DNA of 64,000 nucleotides from Ureibacillus endophyticus (GTDB lineage Bacteria > Bacillota > Bacilli > Bacillales_A > Planococcaceae), in the NCBI RefSeq assembly GCF_003628435.1, contig NZ_RBZN01000008.1:31492-95491 (forward strand). Direction: 5' to 3'. The position numbers and the translations under genes were made by a program. Numbering within the stretch: the first letter of the stretch is position 1; each line of letters opens with the position of its first letter. The notes beneath the pieces were generated by a model, which did no database searches, was not told the origin of the DNA, and saw nothing but the letters and a program-made list of their open reading frames with translations. Below, piece after piece: positions 43,849 to 52,741 of this stretch.

Positions 43849-44913
43849 TTATAAACGAATTGTCCACCCAAAAGTATCTTCAATTTTTCCTGTTTGAATG
43901 CCAGTTAATGTATCATATAACATTTGAGAAACTTCACCGATTTCGCCATTGTTAATGATATATTTTACTTCTAAATATTTTAACTCGCCAACTGGTGAAA
44001 TAACCGCTGCTGTCCCTGTTCCGAAAACTTCTTCTAAAGTTCCGTTATTGTGAGCTTCTACAACTTCATCAATAGAAATACGGCGTTCTTCAACCGGAAT
44101 ATTTTTTGATTTTAATACTTGGATCATTGAGTCACGAGTAATACCAGGTAAAATACTACCGTTTAATTCAGGAGTAATAACTGTTCCGTTAATTTTAAAG
44201 AAGATGTTCATACTACCAACTTCTTCAACATAACGGTTTTCTTTACCATCTAACCATAATGTTTGAGAGTACCCTTCACGATCTGCAATTTCTTGACCTT
44301 TTAGTGCACTTGCATAGTTACCACCAGTTTTCGCTTCACCAGTACCACCTTTTACGGCACGAACAAATTGTTGCTCTACCATAATTTTTACTGGGTTAAT
44401 TCCCTCTTTATAGTAAGAGCCTGATGGAGACATGATGATTATAAATTTATAATTTTTTGCAGGATGTACTCCTAAATGTTCTTCTGTTGCAATAATAAAT
44501 GGACGGATATAAAGAGAAGTACCTGGAGCACTTGGTACCCATTCACGGTCCACATTCACTAATTGTTTTAAAGCCTCTAATGCATACTCTTCGTCAATTT
44601 TTGGAATACATAAACGATCATTTGAATGATTAAGACGAGCAAAATTACGTTCTGGACGGAATAATAAAATATCATTATCTACCGTTACATAAGCTTTTAA
44701 CCCTTCAAATACAGATTGTCCATAGTGGAAAATCATTGCAGATGGGTCAAGGGAAATTGGTTGATATGGAATAATACGACCATCATGCCAGCCAATACCT
44801 TCTGTATATTCTAATACAAACATATGGTCAGTAAAGTAATTTCCGAAACCAAGTTCGTCTGCAGCAGGTTTTTCTTTAGGATTAGTTGTTAATTGTGTTG
44901 TAATGTCTAACAT
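43849..44913 (-). CDS. ilvE: Branched-chain amino acid aminotransferase
   Basis: PLP enzyme of fold type IV, 354 residues, that makes Val, Leu and Ile from their 2-oxo acids or degrades them. The catalytic lysine is in GGNYASALKGQ region and the phosphate-binding segments are VEEVGSMNIFF and GTGTAAVISP. GGAGG before ATG 44913 sets the start. A CodY-like site lies just upstream. Confidence 0.94.
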   Translation of the reverse strand: MLDITTQLTTNPKEKPAADELGFGNYFTDHMFVLEYTEGIGWHDGRIIPYQPISLDPSAMIFHYGQSVFEGLKAYVTVDNDILLFRPERNFARLNHSNDRLCIPKIDEEYALEALKQLVNVDREWVPSAPGTSLYIRPFIIATEEHLGVHPAKNYKFIIIMSPSGSYYKEGINPVKIMVEQQFVRAVKGGTGEAKTGGNYASALKGQEIADREGYSQTLWLDGKENRYVEEVGSMNIFFKINGTVITPELNGSILPGITRDSMIQVLKSKNIPVEERRISIDEVVEAHNNGTLEEVFGTGTAAVISPVGELKYLEVKYIINNGEIGEVSQMLYDTLTGIQTGKIEDTFGWTIRL

Positions 44914-44937
44914 TGTGTAGCCTCCAATTATTAAATG

Positions 44938-44952
44938 AGAATTCAGAAAACT
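44938..44952 (-). promoter_or_regulatory. Possible CodY-binding site upstream of ilvE
   Basis: AGAATTCAGAAAACT matches 11 of 15 positions of the CodY consensus AATTTTCWGAAAATT, 25 bases before ilvE. ilvE-type genes are known CodY targets, but the match is moderate. Confidence 0.4.
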
Positions 44953-45079
44953 AAATATCACGCTTATTGTGAACTTCCGTTATCAAATTATATTACTTTA
45001 CTATTTTACTTTAAATTCCGAAATAAAACATCACCTATTCATACGAATATTGCAAATTTTTGCTCAATACGGTATGGAA

Positions 45080-45113
45080 GGAGAAGTCTGAAAAGATATT
45101 TTGAGACTTCTCC
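45080..45113. repeat. Third copy of the GTCTGAAAA hairpin
   Basis: GGAGAAGTCTgAAAA-gata-TTTTgAGACTTCTCC, a near-perfect 15-bp stem. It shares its core with the hairpins at 27739 and 39287 while the outer arms differ and still pair. Confidence 0.75.
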
Positions 45114-45115
45114 TT

Positions 45116-45570
45116 TGTGGCTGTCACTGATGTTTTCGCCACAGATAAACTGTGGCTGTCACTTACGTTTTCGCCACAGATAAATTGTAGCTGTCACTAA
45201 CGTTTTCGCCACAGATAAATTGTGGCTGTCACTGACGTTTTCGCCACAGATAAATTGTGGCTGTCACTGACGTTTTCGCCACAGATAAATTGTGGCTGTC
45301 ACTGATGTTTTCGCCACAGATAAATTGTGGCTGTCACTGACGTTTTCGCCACAGATAAATTGTGGCTGTCACTGACGTTTTTGCCACAGATAAATTGTGG
45401 CTGTCACTGACGTTTTTGCCACAGATAAATTGTGACTGTCACTGACGTTTTCGCCACAGATAAATTGTGGCTGTCACTGACGTTTTCGCCACAGATAAAT
45501 TGTGGCTGTTACTGACGTTTTTGCCACAGATAAATTGTGACTGTCGCTTACGCTTTTGTCACAGATAAAT
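45116..45570. repeat. Tandem array, 13 units of 35 bp
   Basis: Units start every 35 bases from 45116 to 45536. Each unit has an inverted repeat TGTGGC-N16-GCCACA and a constant GATAAAT spacer; variation is limited to single-base changes (for example C/T in TTTTCG). The array lies directly between the hairpin at 45080 and the GTGACCACCGCAG element at 45597. Upstream of ilvE, downstream of a GNAT gene. Confidence 0.97.
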
Positions 45571-45596
45571 TGCGACGAGGATGGTGACAACTTGTT

Positions 45597-45666
45597 GTGA
45601 CCACCGCAGGAGCACAATCTATGTGTTACGAGTGATGATATCATGGTGTGACCACCGCAGAAGCAC
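45597..45666. repeat. Direct repeats GTGACCACCGCAG(G/A)AGCAC
   Basis: Two copies at 45597 and 45648. The first, with the following AATCTAT, matches 39325-39351 (about 80 percent), and a partial reverse copy lies near 34028-34058 (CCTGCGGTGAC and CCATCCTCATCGCAA). Confidence 0.7.
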
Positions 45667-45687
45667 CACTACTTAAATAAAAGTATC

Positions 45688-45723
45688 AAAAAAGCTGTGA
45701 AGAAGAATACTCTTCTACACAGC
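45688..45723 (-). terminator. Rho-independent terminator of the GNAT gene
   Basis: GCTGTGaAGAAG (45694-45705) pairs with CTTCTaCACAGC (45712-45723); T run on the minus strand. Confidence 0.85.
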
Positions 45724-45737
45724 CCAATTCATAAACT

Positions 45738-46409
45738 CTATAACGGCATCAACTTTATATTTTCATAAGATTCGATGTATTCAATCATTTGTAGCCATGC
45801 CTTTGGTTTATTCGGAAGTACTTTATAATAATCTTTTAGAAAATCAACAATTAAACTTGCTGGAATTTCCTTCACATTTTCGTCCGTTGGCATAAAGCAT
45901 AAATCCAGACCTTTAACCGCCTCTCCATCATTTTTCCAAGAGGGATGTAAGTATGGGAAGTCAAGACGTTGATAACCTAGATGGGATAGTACTTCGCGAC
46001 GAACGTATGGATTCATCGGCTTGATACCACCGAAATCAAAATCTTCCTTAAAGTATGGATTATAAATTTCTGCAAACATTCCAAATAATACTTTGCCATT
46101 GTCTTTTGCAAGTTGATGTAAATCTTGCTCGCGGTTTTTGGCTAAAAAGCGTCCAAGTGATAAACCTGGTTGACCGATAATCGTGAAATCTGTCATCGCG
46201 ATATTCCACTGAGGATAATAACGATATTCAGTTGCCCCTACTACTTCCCCTTCATGAACAGCAACAAATACACGGATACTTGGATCTTCTATTGGTTCTT
46301 TCCATAGCTCAAATTCTAGTACTTCTTCTGGTGGGAACACCTCACCTAATAATTTGTGCATACTAGCAAATAGTGGATCTTCAATGCTCGTGATTCTAAT
46401 ATAATCCAT
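45738..46409 (-). CDS. GNAT-like acetyltransferase
   Basis: A 223-residue protein with a GNAT-type strand-helix order: FVAVHEGEVVGATEYRYYP forms the central strands and GQPGLSLGRFLAKNREQDL the acyl-CoA-binding turn and helix, although the classical Q/R-x-x-G-x-G/A loop is altered to GLSLGR. The C-terminal 60 residues are not typical of the core domain. Substrate unknown. Confidence 0.68.
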   Translation of the reverse strand: MDYIRITSIEDPLFASMHKLLGEVFPPEEVLEFELWKEPIEDPSIRVFVAVHEGEVVGATEYRYYPQWNIAMTDFTIIGQPGLSLGRFLAKNREQDLHQLAKDNGKVLFGMFAEIYNPYFKEDFDFGGIKPMNPYVRREVLSHLGYQRLDFPYLHPSWKNDGEAVKGLDLCFMPTDENVKEIPASLIVDFLKDYYKVLPNKPKAWLQMIEYIESYENIKLMPL

Positions 46410-46465
46410 AGTGTATCTCTCCTTTTAACCCTAATTACCATATTGTAGCATATCTTTCTATCATT

Positions 46466-46873
46466 CTAGTTCATATTCGCTCTATCGATTTCTGCAGTAT
46501 GGATAGATAAATTATTCATATTAATAACTGCTTTCAACTTCTTCAAAACATTTATTCCAAGAATTCCATCTATTGCAAAACCATAGTCCATATCTCCAAA
46601 TTCGACCTGAATATGCTTAACACTTTGATTCCCCACTTTTATAGCATCGGCTACTTTAGAAAAGACATATTCAAATCCACCAACACCATAAATACGATAT
46701 ATCGGGTCATGATCTTCGGCTACAATACCAAAGGATGCAGCTACATCGGACGAAATCAACGTAGAAGCTGAACCGGTATCAATTAAAACACGGTTTAATG
46801 TTAATACCTTACCTTTTATCTCTACTTCCATATCTGTTAGTAATAAACCGTTTTCTAGTACCAACTGTTTCAA
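46466..46873 (-). CDS. Retropepsin-like aspartyl protease (single domain)
   Basis: A 135-residue soluble protein with the catalytic triad Asp32-Thr-Gly-Ser (VLIDTGSAST) in a hydrophobic beta context and a second conserved DGILGINVLKKL segment near 105, typical of retropepsin-like folds that act as dimers. No membrane anchor or signal is visible. It lies near a nitrilase gene with a 116-base gap. Substrate unknown. Confidence 0.78.
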   Translation of the reverse strand: MKQLVLENGLLLTDMEVEIKGKVLTLNRVLIDTGSASTLISSDVAASFGIVAEDHDPIYRIYGVGGFEYVFSKVADAIKVGNQSVKHIQVEFGDMDYGFAIDGILGINVLKKLKAVINMNNLSIHTAEIDRANMN

Positions 46874-46960
46874 TCGTAGACACCTACCTAATTGTACGGG
46901 TTTTCCCTACTATATGCTCGTCCACCACTCTTAAATACTGTGTTATAAATTAAAAAAATT

Positions 46961-46990
46961 AAAAAAACTTTGCCAACATGATAGCAAAGT
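46961..46990 (-). terminator. Rho-independent terminator of the nitrilase-family gene
   Basis: ACTTTGC (46967-46973) pairs with GCAAAGT (46984-46990), T run on the minus strand. It touches the stop codon. Confidence 0.8.
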
Positions 46991-47766
46991 CATAATATTC
47001 TTGGATATAATTTAGAATCTAAATCGTTTAAATAAGGGATTTTTCCTCTCGTGTTGTAGATTTCATTTAAGTTAATATCACACAGTAATATTTCCTCTGA
47101 AAGTCTAGAACATTCATGTACCAATGCACCCTTGGGATTAATTAGCTTCGTTTTCCCACAACTCCCCTCCCCTACTGAATTTACACCTAAAACAAATACT
47201 GTATTATCAACTGCTCTTGCTGGAAGTTGAATATCCCATCTTTTTTCTGACCCAAAGCTAAAAACAGACGGTATAATGATGATTTCTGCCCCACGCAATG
47301 TTAGGATTCTGCAGGTTTCAGGAAACTCCATATCATAACAAATCAGGGTTCCAATTTTACCAACAGACGTTTGAACAGGTACCAACTCCATTTTCCCTGG
47401 CTTAAAAATAGTTTTTTCCTTATTCCAAAGAAAAGACTTATGATAGATTTTCAAAATTTGTCCGTTCTTCTCTATGATAGCTACTGCAATAAAAAGATCA
47501 TCTTCAATTTTATCAATGAACGGAACGACAAGGACCACTCCATATGTTTTGGCAATCTGTTGACATTCCTCCACAATTGCTTTAGATGGCTGTTGTAATT
47601 TAATGACTGTTTGTGTTGTTAAATGATATCCTGAAGACCAAAGTTCAGGTAACACAATTAGGTCTGCCCCTTTTCGTATAGCGTATAAAATATGTTTAAA
47701 ACCATTCAATTTATTTTTTTCTATTTGACCCGAAATGGAGCACATCTGTATAGCTGCTATTTTCAT
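46990..47766 (-). CDS. Carbon-nitrogen hydrolase (nitrilase superfamily)
   Basis: A 258-residue amidase of the nitrilase superfamily. The Glu-Lys-Cys triad is visible: E41 in LPELWSSGY, Lys in YHKSFLW near 112, Cys in LICYDMEFPE near 145. Such enzymes hydrolyse omega-amides, carbamoyl groups or amidines. The closest Bacillales relatives act in methionine salvage (MtnU-like), but no mtn genes are adjacent. Exact substrate unknown. Confidence 0.85.
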   Translation of the reverse strand: MKIAAIQMCSISGQIEKNKLNGFKHILYAIRKGADLIVLPELWSSGYHLTTQTVIKLQQPSKAIVEECQQIAKTYGVVLVVPFIDKIEDDLFIAVAIIEKNGQILKIYHKSFLWNKEKTIFKPGKMELVPVQTSVGKIGTLICYDMEFPETCRILTLRGAEIIIIPSVFSFGSEKRWDIQLPARAVDNTVFVLGVNSVGEGSCGKTKLINPKGALVHECSRLSEEILLCDINLNEIYNTRGKIPYLNDLDSKLYPRIL

Positions 47767-47891
47767 TAATCCTTTCGCTCCTCATAATTTACGTACAACT
47801 ATTTTACCCAGCACAACGAATAATTAGAAAATCCCTTAATCATATTACAAACTACTACCTTTTAAAATTTTCGAACATTCTATAAATTCTA

Positions 47892-47920
47892 TTGACAAAG
47901 TTTCAAAACTATTGCATATT
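47892..47920 (+). promoter_or_regulatory. Sigma-A promoter of proBA
   Basis: TTGACA (47892-47897), 17 bases, CATATT (47915-47920). It lies just upstream of the T-box leader. Confidence 0.75.
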
Positions 47921-47935
47921 AAAAGAAATTTAAGA

Positions 47936-48175
47936 TTTGGTGGAACGAAGACTAGTATGTGGAATACCATTTGAAAAGAGAGCGATGTTCATCGGCTGCA
48001 AGACATCGTACAAATTGGCCCGCAGAACCTACTTCGCTAGCTTCTAGCAAAACTAGACGCAGACTCAAGCGTTATGAGAACAAAGTGGGACTTGGCAAAT
48101 GCAAGTTCAATCTAGGTGGTACCACGGAAAAGTAACCTTTTTCGCCCTAATTTATAGGGCGAGAAGGGTTTTTTT
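47936..48175 (+). ncRNA. T-box leader, proline (CCU), upstream of proBA
   Basis: The leader has the specifier loop GAACCTACTTCG with Pro codon CCT at 48028-48030, the T-box TCTAGGTGGTACCACGGAA (48111-48129) whose TGGT bulge pairs with the tRNA acceptor end, and a terminator (CGCCCT 48143-48148 / AGGGCG 48156-48161 inside AACC/GGTT). Uncharged tRNA-Pro should switch it to the antiterminator and turn on proBA. Confidence 0.93.
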
Positions 48176-48192
48176 ATTTTAGGAGGATTTTA

Positions 48193-49278
48193 ATGGAGAA
48201 AAAAAGAATTGTCGTTAAAATCGGTAGCAGTTCATTAACTAACTCAAAAGGCGAAATTGACCATAATAAATTAGAAGATCATATCAATGCGCTTGCGAAA
48301 TTAAAGCATGCAGGTCACGATGTTTTACTTGTTTCATCTGGAGCGGTAGCAGCTGGCTTCCGAAAACTAGGTTACCCATCACGACCTGTCACATTAAAAG
48401 GAAAACAAGCAGCTGCTGCAGTGGGGCAAAGTCTTTTAATCCAGTATTATTCAGAGCTTTTTTCTTCCCATAACATTACTGCTGCACAAATCTTACTGAC
48501 TCGAACGGATTTCTCGAAGAAAGATCGCTACAAAAATGCCTATGCAACTTTTACGGAATTGCTCGAACGTAACATTATTCCAATCATTAATGAAAACGAT
48601 ACAGTTTCAATTACCGAATTAACTTTCGGTGATAATGATATGCTCTCTGCTTTAGTAAGCGGACTCGTTCACGCAGACCAATTAATTATTCTAACAGACA
48701 TTAACGGCTTTTATGATGACAACCCAATGAAAAATCCAAATGCCAAACGGATTAACCACCTATCAGAAATAACAGAAGAAATGTTGTCATTTGCTGCTGG
48801 ATCTGGTTCAAAGGTTGGAACTGGAGGTATGCAGTCCAAACTATTAGCTGCCCGCACTGCCATTCAAGCTGGTGTAAAAGTATTCATCGGAAATGGTAGT
48901 GGTGAAAATAAATTAGTTGACATCTTAGAAGGTCATGGGGATGGAACATATATAGGAAGCGAACAACAAATGATTCTTCCTAATCAAAAACAATGGATTA
49001 GTCTTACTGAAGTATCAGGAAAACTTTATATTGATGAAGGTGCAAAACAAGCCATTTTGATGAATGGGAAAAGTTTATTACCAGCTGGCATCTACAGAAT
49101 TGAAGGCGCCTTTCATAAAGGGGATGTCGTGGAAGTTTATTGTAATTCCACACTATTAGGCCGTGGAGAAGTAATGTATTCCAGTGATGAACTAGAATGT
49201 GCACTTGGGAAACGTTCTGATGAAATTGCTGTAAAATCCATTGAAGTGATTCACCGAGATAAATGGGTAAAAGCATAA
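48193..49278 (+). CDS. proB: Glutamate 5-kinase
   Basis: First enzyme of proline synthesis; phosphorylates the gamma carboxyl of glutamate. The N-terminal amino-acid-kinase domain has [15 protein letters not shown] and the ENDT motif near 135, and residues about 275-360 form a PUA domain. Length 361 is typical for the PUA-bearing form. AGGAGG precedes ATG 48193. Cotranscribed with proA, 20 bases downstream, from the T-box leader. Inhibition by proline is usual in the family. Confidence 0.96.
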   Translation: MEKKRIVVKIGSSSLTNSKGEIDHNKLEDHINALAKLKHAGHDVLLVSSGAVAAGFRKLGYPSRPVTLKGKQAAAAVGQSLLIQYYSELFSSHNITAAQILLTRTDFSKKDRYKNAYATFTELLERNIIPIINENDTVSITELTFGDNDMLSALVSGLVHADQLIILTDINGFYDDNPMKNPNAKRINHLSEITEEMLSFAAGSGSKVGTGGMQSKLLAARTAIQAGVKVFIGNGSGENKLVDILEGHGDGTYIGSEQQMILPNQKQWISLTEVSGKLYIDEGAKQAILMNGKSLLPAGIYRIEGAFHKGDVVEVYCNSTLLGRGEVMYSSDELECALGKRSDEIAVKSIEVIHRDKWVKA

Positions 49279-49298
49279 TAAATATAGGGGGTATTCGT

Positions 49299-50564
49299 AT
49301 GACAAACATCGTAATAGAAAGTGAAGTTCGTAAAAAAGGAAAATTAGCAAAAAATGCAAGCTACACAATGAACGTAAAAACTACTGCAGAAAAAAATGAT
49401 GCTTTAGTAAAAATCGCAGAACAACTGTTAATCGACCAACAATTCATTATTGAAGAAAATAAAAAAGACTTAGCAATTGGCAAAGAAAAAGGGTTACCTG
49501 ATTCAACACTTGATCGAATTATGCTTAATGAATCTCGAATTCAAGCGATGTCTACAGCAATTCATCAATTAGTAGAGCTAGAGGATCCAGTTGGTGAAAA
49601 ATTAGAATCAATTACAAAGGAAAATGGATTACTTATTGAAAAACGCCGTGTTCCAATTGGTGTAATCGGTATGATTTATGAAGCGCGTCCAAACGTAACG
49701 ATTGACGCAGCAACACTTAGCTTGAAAACTGGTAATGCGGTGATTTTACGCGGAAGTTCTTCTGCAAAGTTTTCAAACATTGCCCTTGTTTCAACAATTC
49801 ACCGTGCACTTGAGAAAACCGAGATTCCTTTAGAAGCTGTCCAATTAATAGAAGATACTTCCCATGAAACTGCTAAAGAATTATTTAACCTAACTGAATA
49901 TTTAGATGTATTAATTCCACGTGGTGGTAAAGGATTAATCGATTTAGTCGTACGTGAGTCATCTGTGCCTGTTTTAGAAACAGGTGCTGGAAATTGTCAC
50001 GTTTATGTAGATAATAGTGCAAATTATGATATGGCACTTAACATTATTCTAAACGCAAAAACTCAACGTCCTTCTGTATGTAATGCTGCAGAAAGTCTAC
50101 TTATGGCTGAAGATTGGTTCAAGGAGCATGGTGTTTCCCTATTAAACCAACTTTCCGAAGCAGGGATTACAATCATCGGTGATGAACATGTTTGTAACGT
50201 CTTACCACAAGCTACTCTCGCAACCGAAGAAGACTATGCAGCAGAGTATTTGTCACTTACGTTAAGTGTGAAAGTTGTTGACAATGTATACGAAGCAATC
50301 AACCATATTAATACTTACGGTACAAATCATTCAGAAGCCATTATCACAGAAGATCAAATGGCTGCAGATGTCTTTTTAACAAGTGTCGATGCAGCAGCAG
50401 TTTATCATAATGCATCTACACGTTTTACAGACGGCTTCGAGTATGGCTATGGCGCTGAAATCGGAATTAGTACACAAAAATTACATGCGCGTGGTCCAAT
50501 GGGATTACCTGCATTAACTTCAACAAAATATTTTATTCGTGGAAATGGTCAAATCCGAAAATAG
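49299..50564 (+). CDS. proA: Gamma-glutamyl phosphate reductase
   Basis: NADPH enzyme of the aldehyde dehydrogenase fold, 421 residues. The active-site Cys is in [13 protein letters not shown] and [11 protein letters not shown] lies in the cofactor domain. Product is glutamate 5-semialdehyde, which cyclises to the substrate of ProC. ATG 49299 is preceded by AGGGGGT; an upstream in-frame ATG at 49263 would overlap proB. Followed by a terminator. Confidence 0.96.
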   Translation: MTNIVIESEVRKKGKLAKNASYTMNVKTTAEKNDALVKIAEQLLIDQQFIIEENKKDLAIGKEKGLPDSTLDRIMLNESRIQAMSTAIHQLVELEDPVGEKLESITKENGLLIEKRRVPIGVIGMIYEARPNVTIDAATLSLKTGNAVILRGSSSAKFSNIALVSTIHRALEKTEIPLEAVQLIEDTSHETAKELFNLTEYLDVLIPRGGKGLIDLVVRESSVPVLETGAGNCHVYVDNSANYDMALNIILNAKTQRPSVCNAAESLLMAEDWFKEHGVSLLNQLSEAGITIIGDEHVCNVLPQATLATEEDYAAEYLSLTLSVKVVDNVYEAINHINTYGTNHSEAIITEDQMAADVFLTSVDAAAVYHNASTRFTDGFEYGYGAEIGISTQKLHARGPMGLPALTSTKYFIRGNGQIRK

Positions 50565-50571
50565 AATACAA

Positions 50572-50613
50572 AAAAGTAGCACTAAACGTTCAGTTTAATG
50601 TGCTACTTTTCTT
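50572..50613. terminator. Bidirectional terminator of proBA
   Basis: AAAAGTAGCAC (50573-50583) pairs with GTGCTACTTTT (50600-50610), plus TAAA/TTTA pairing. Confidence 0.88.
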
Positions 50614-50656
50614 ATTCAAATTAATCCTTAATTTAAATTAACGATTACCTTCTTCA

Positions 50657-51331
50657 CTAGACTTCATGCATTGATTTAATATGCTCTAGATTTAGCAATA
50701 TTGTATTCCCTCGAGCAGTACGAATCTCAATCATTTTATTATTCATATTCACTAACTTACCTATATGATGCGATTGTTCACCTAGGTTAAACACCACTAA
50801 TTTATTTTTCATTTTTTCAATTTGGCGTTCAAAGCTAGCTTCAAATGTTGTTTTTGAACGATTTTTTAGCTCTTTATCCGTTAAATCAAAGGGACGTTGT
50901 TGATCCAGAAAAGGTATAAACCATTTTAAATGTTGTTTTGAAATGTATAGTGTTTTATAAATCGGCGAGTGGAAGATAAAATAATCACTCATAACATTAT
51001 ATATTATTCCATGAATTGGTTGCCTATTTGCAAAATAAATTTCAGTGTAAAACCCTTTCGCAAGGTTAAGCATTTCATCAAAAGTTAGTACTTTTTCATC
51101 ATTTCCATTCAGATAGGTAGGTAAAATTGAAGGTCTTTGAATAGTGTCCATTTCATCCTGTACTACAGAAATATTGTCTACATGGTTCATTGGTATATAG
51201 ACAAAATCATCGCCATCAAAAAGAACAATTATTTCATCATTAGATTCTATTAAAGTACCTCTAAAATCTGATTTTCCTACCAAATCTACTTTGACAATTT
51301 CTTTTTTAAATTGATTAAATACGTTGTTCAA
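50657..51331 (-). CDS. CotB-like spore coat protein, three-repeat
   Basis: A 224-residue protein with three LSm-like beta units (about 8-55, 90-140 and 170-222), each ending with HV.NI, HLKWF or HIKSM; the arrangement matches CotB coat proteins. It has no Ser/Lys-rich tail. It is 43 bases downstream of a second CotB-like gene and probably cotranscribed with it. Coat location is inferred. Confidence 0.68.
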   Translation of the reverse strand: MNNVFNQFKKEIVKVDLVGKSDFRGTLIESNDEIIVLFDGDDFVYIPMNHVDNISVVQDEMDTIQRPSILPTYLNGNDEKVLTFDEMLNLAKGFYTEIYFANRQPIHGIIYNVMSDYFIFHSPIYKTLYISKQHLKWFIPFLDQQRPFDLTDKELKNRSKTTFEASFERQIEKMKNKLVVFNLGEQSHHIGKLVNMNNKMIEIRTARGNTILLNLEHIKSMHEV

Positions 51332-51374
51332 ACTCTCCCTCCTATCTGTTCAGAGAGTTTTGCAAGAACATTAC

Positions 51375-51875
51375 TTATCTACGACGACGTCTTCTTCCAC
51401 CTGAGCTATTTTCAGATTCGTTGTTATCACTTTCTTCGTTATTTTCTTCACCTGAAGAAGATGTTCCACTGATAATTATATTGCGAAGGTGGAACATAGA
51501 TACGTAGATAATTTCTTCCTTAAAAATGATTGTTAGATAATCGTCACATACTTCGTTTAATACACCTTCTAATTTTTCAGGATTAATTTTTACCCAACGT
51601 CTACCTATTTTACAAAGTACACCTTTTAAATTATCCTCATCGAATAATCCTTCTAAGCCTTCAGGAACCGTTACACTTGATGCACCTTGATCTTTTGAAT
51701 CAAGTGTAATACTTTTTACATGGTGTGTTGTATAAAGAATGACACCATCTTTTTTCGTTAATAGAACAAAGTAATCGTTACCTGCCTTGAGCAATTTTCC
51801 AACAGCCGCATTTGGTCCACCACGATCGACTCTAATGACCTGCCCTACCATTGTATCAAGTAAAGCTTTATTCAT
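51375..51875 (-). CDS. CotB-like spore coat protein, Arg tail
   Basis: A 166-residue protein with two CotB-type beta units: RGGPNAAVGKLLKAGNDYFVLL and HHVKSITL in the first, the second less regular. A Ser/Glu/Asn linker is followed by GGRRRRRR, in place of the Ser/Lys tail of B. subtilis CotB. GGAGG precedes the ATG. First of a two-gene coat operon. Confidence 0.8.
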   Translation of the reverse strand: MNKALLDTMVGQVIRVDRGGPNAAVGKLLKAGNDYFVLLTKKDGVILYTTHHVKSITLDSKDQGASSVTVPEGLEGLFDEDNLKGVLCKIGRRWVKINPEKLEGVLNEVCDDYLTIIFKEEIIYVSMFHLRNIIISGTSSSGEENNEESDNNESENSSGGRRRRRR

Positions 51876-52092
51876 ATCGACATAACCCTCCTATTTGTAT
51901 TGTCTTGCTAAATATATGTGCTTTTATCCTATAATGAGATGTCATTAGCCTAGTTTTATAAAATTTACTAAGTTTTTTTGGATAAATGCAAAACAATAGT
52001 GATTAAAAAAAATAGTACAAATCATAATTGATTTGTACTTATTAAATAGTATATTCACGGGTTAGTCGATGGTTACTTAAGGGCATTGCTGA

Positions 52093-52443
52093 CTATCGAT
52101 CCGTCTCGGTGAACTTAATATTGATCACTTCTTCTGTTTGATTATTGAATGTTATATCAACAAATACACCGAATTCATGATTATCATCAGCTCTTAACCA
52201 TAGCTTAAATTTTTCGACTGTATTTTCTGTGCCAACTTCTCGACCTATGTGAAGATAATCAACGACATTCGCATTAGGGTATTTTTCCATGACGTTTTGC
52301 ATCGCCATTCTTCCCCATTTTGCATACTCGGGAGCAATTTCTTGAGCACTTGTTATTTCATCACTTGGAGGAGGTGTCATTATCTTGCCAACAACTGCTG
52401 TACCTATAATAAGCAATACGGAAACTGCAATTTTCATTTTCAT
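52093..52443 (-). CDS. DUF3889-family exported protein
   Basis: A 116-residue protein with an N-terminal signal or anchor helix (about 3-20) and a compact domain with KWGRMAMQNVMEKYPNANVVDY, the DUF3889 signature. GGAGG lies ten bases before ATG 52443; the longer open frame upstream is not used. Function unknown. Confidence 0.75.
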   Translation of the reverse strand: MKMKIAVSVLLIIGTAVVGKIMTPPPSDEITSAQEIAPEYAKWGRMAMQNVMEKYPNANVVDYLHIGREVGTENTVEKFKLWLRADDNHEFGVFVDITFNNQTEEVINIKFTETDR

Positions 52444-52585
52444 CAACAGAAAACCTCCTTTTCTATAGTGTTTTCTGAACAAAGGAAGATATTCGGATAA
52501 TCGTTATGTAAGTATTAACAGTGTATGTTATTTTTACGTTTATGCTAAATATACTTAATTTACTTTTTACTTTTATTTTTTATAC

Positions 52586-52617
52586 AAAAAAACTGTCCCG
52601 CGACTCCGAGACAGTTT
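52586..52617 (-). terminator. Rho-independent terminator, probably of argGH
   Basis: AAACTGTC pairs with GACAGTTT (52590-52617); on the minus strand a T run follows. It is about 120 bases beyond argH. Confidence 0.78.
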
Positions 52618-52741
52618 CATTTGACTTTATATGTTGCATATTGGATATAAAGTTTTTATTTTATTCGGTTACCCTCTGGCTTATGAATAAAATGCGTCAA
52701 GTCTATTGTGCATCACTGTGCAGCATTAATAGATGTTTTGG

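Noticed and set aside
45116..45570. CRISPR array
   Set aside because: The 35-bp units are contiguous and nearly identical, the 7-base interval is constant, and there are no cas genes.
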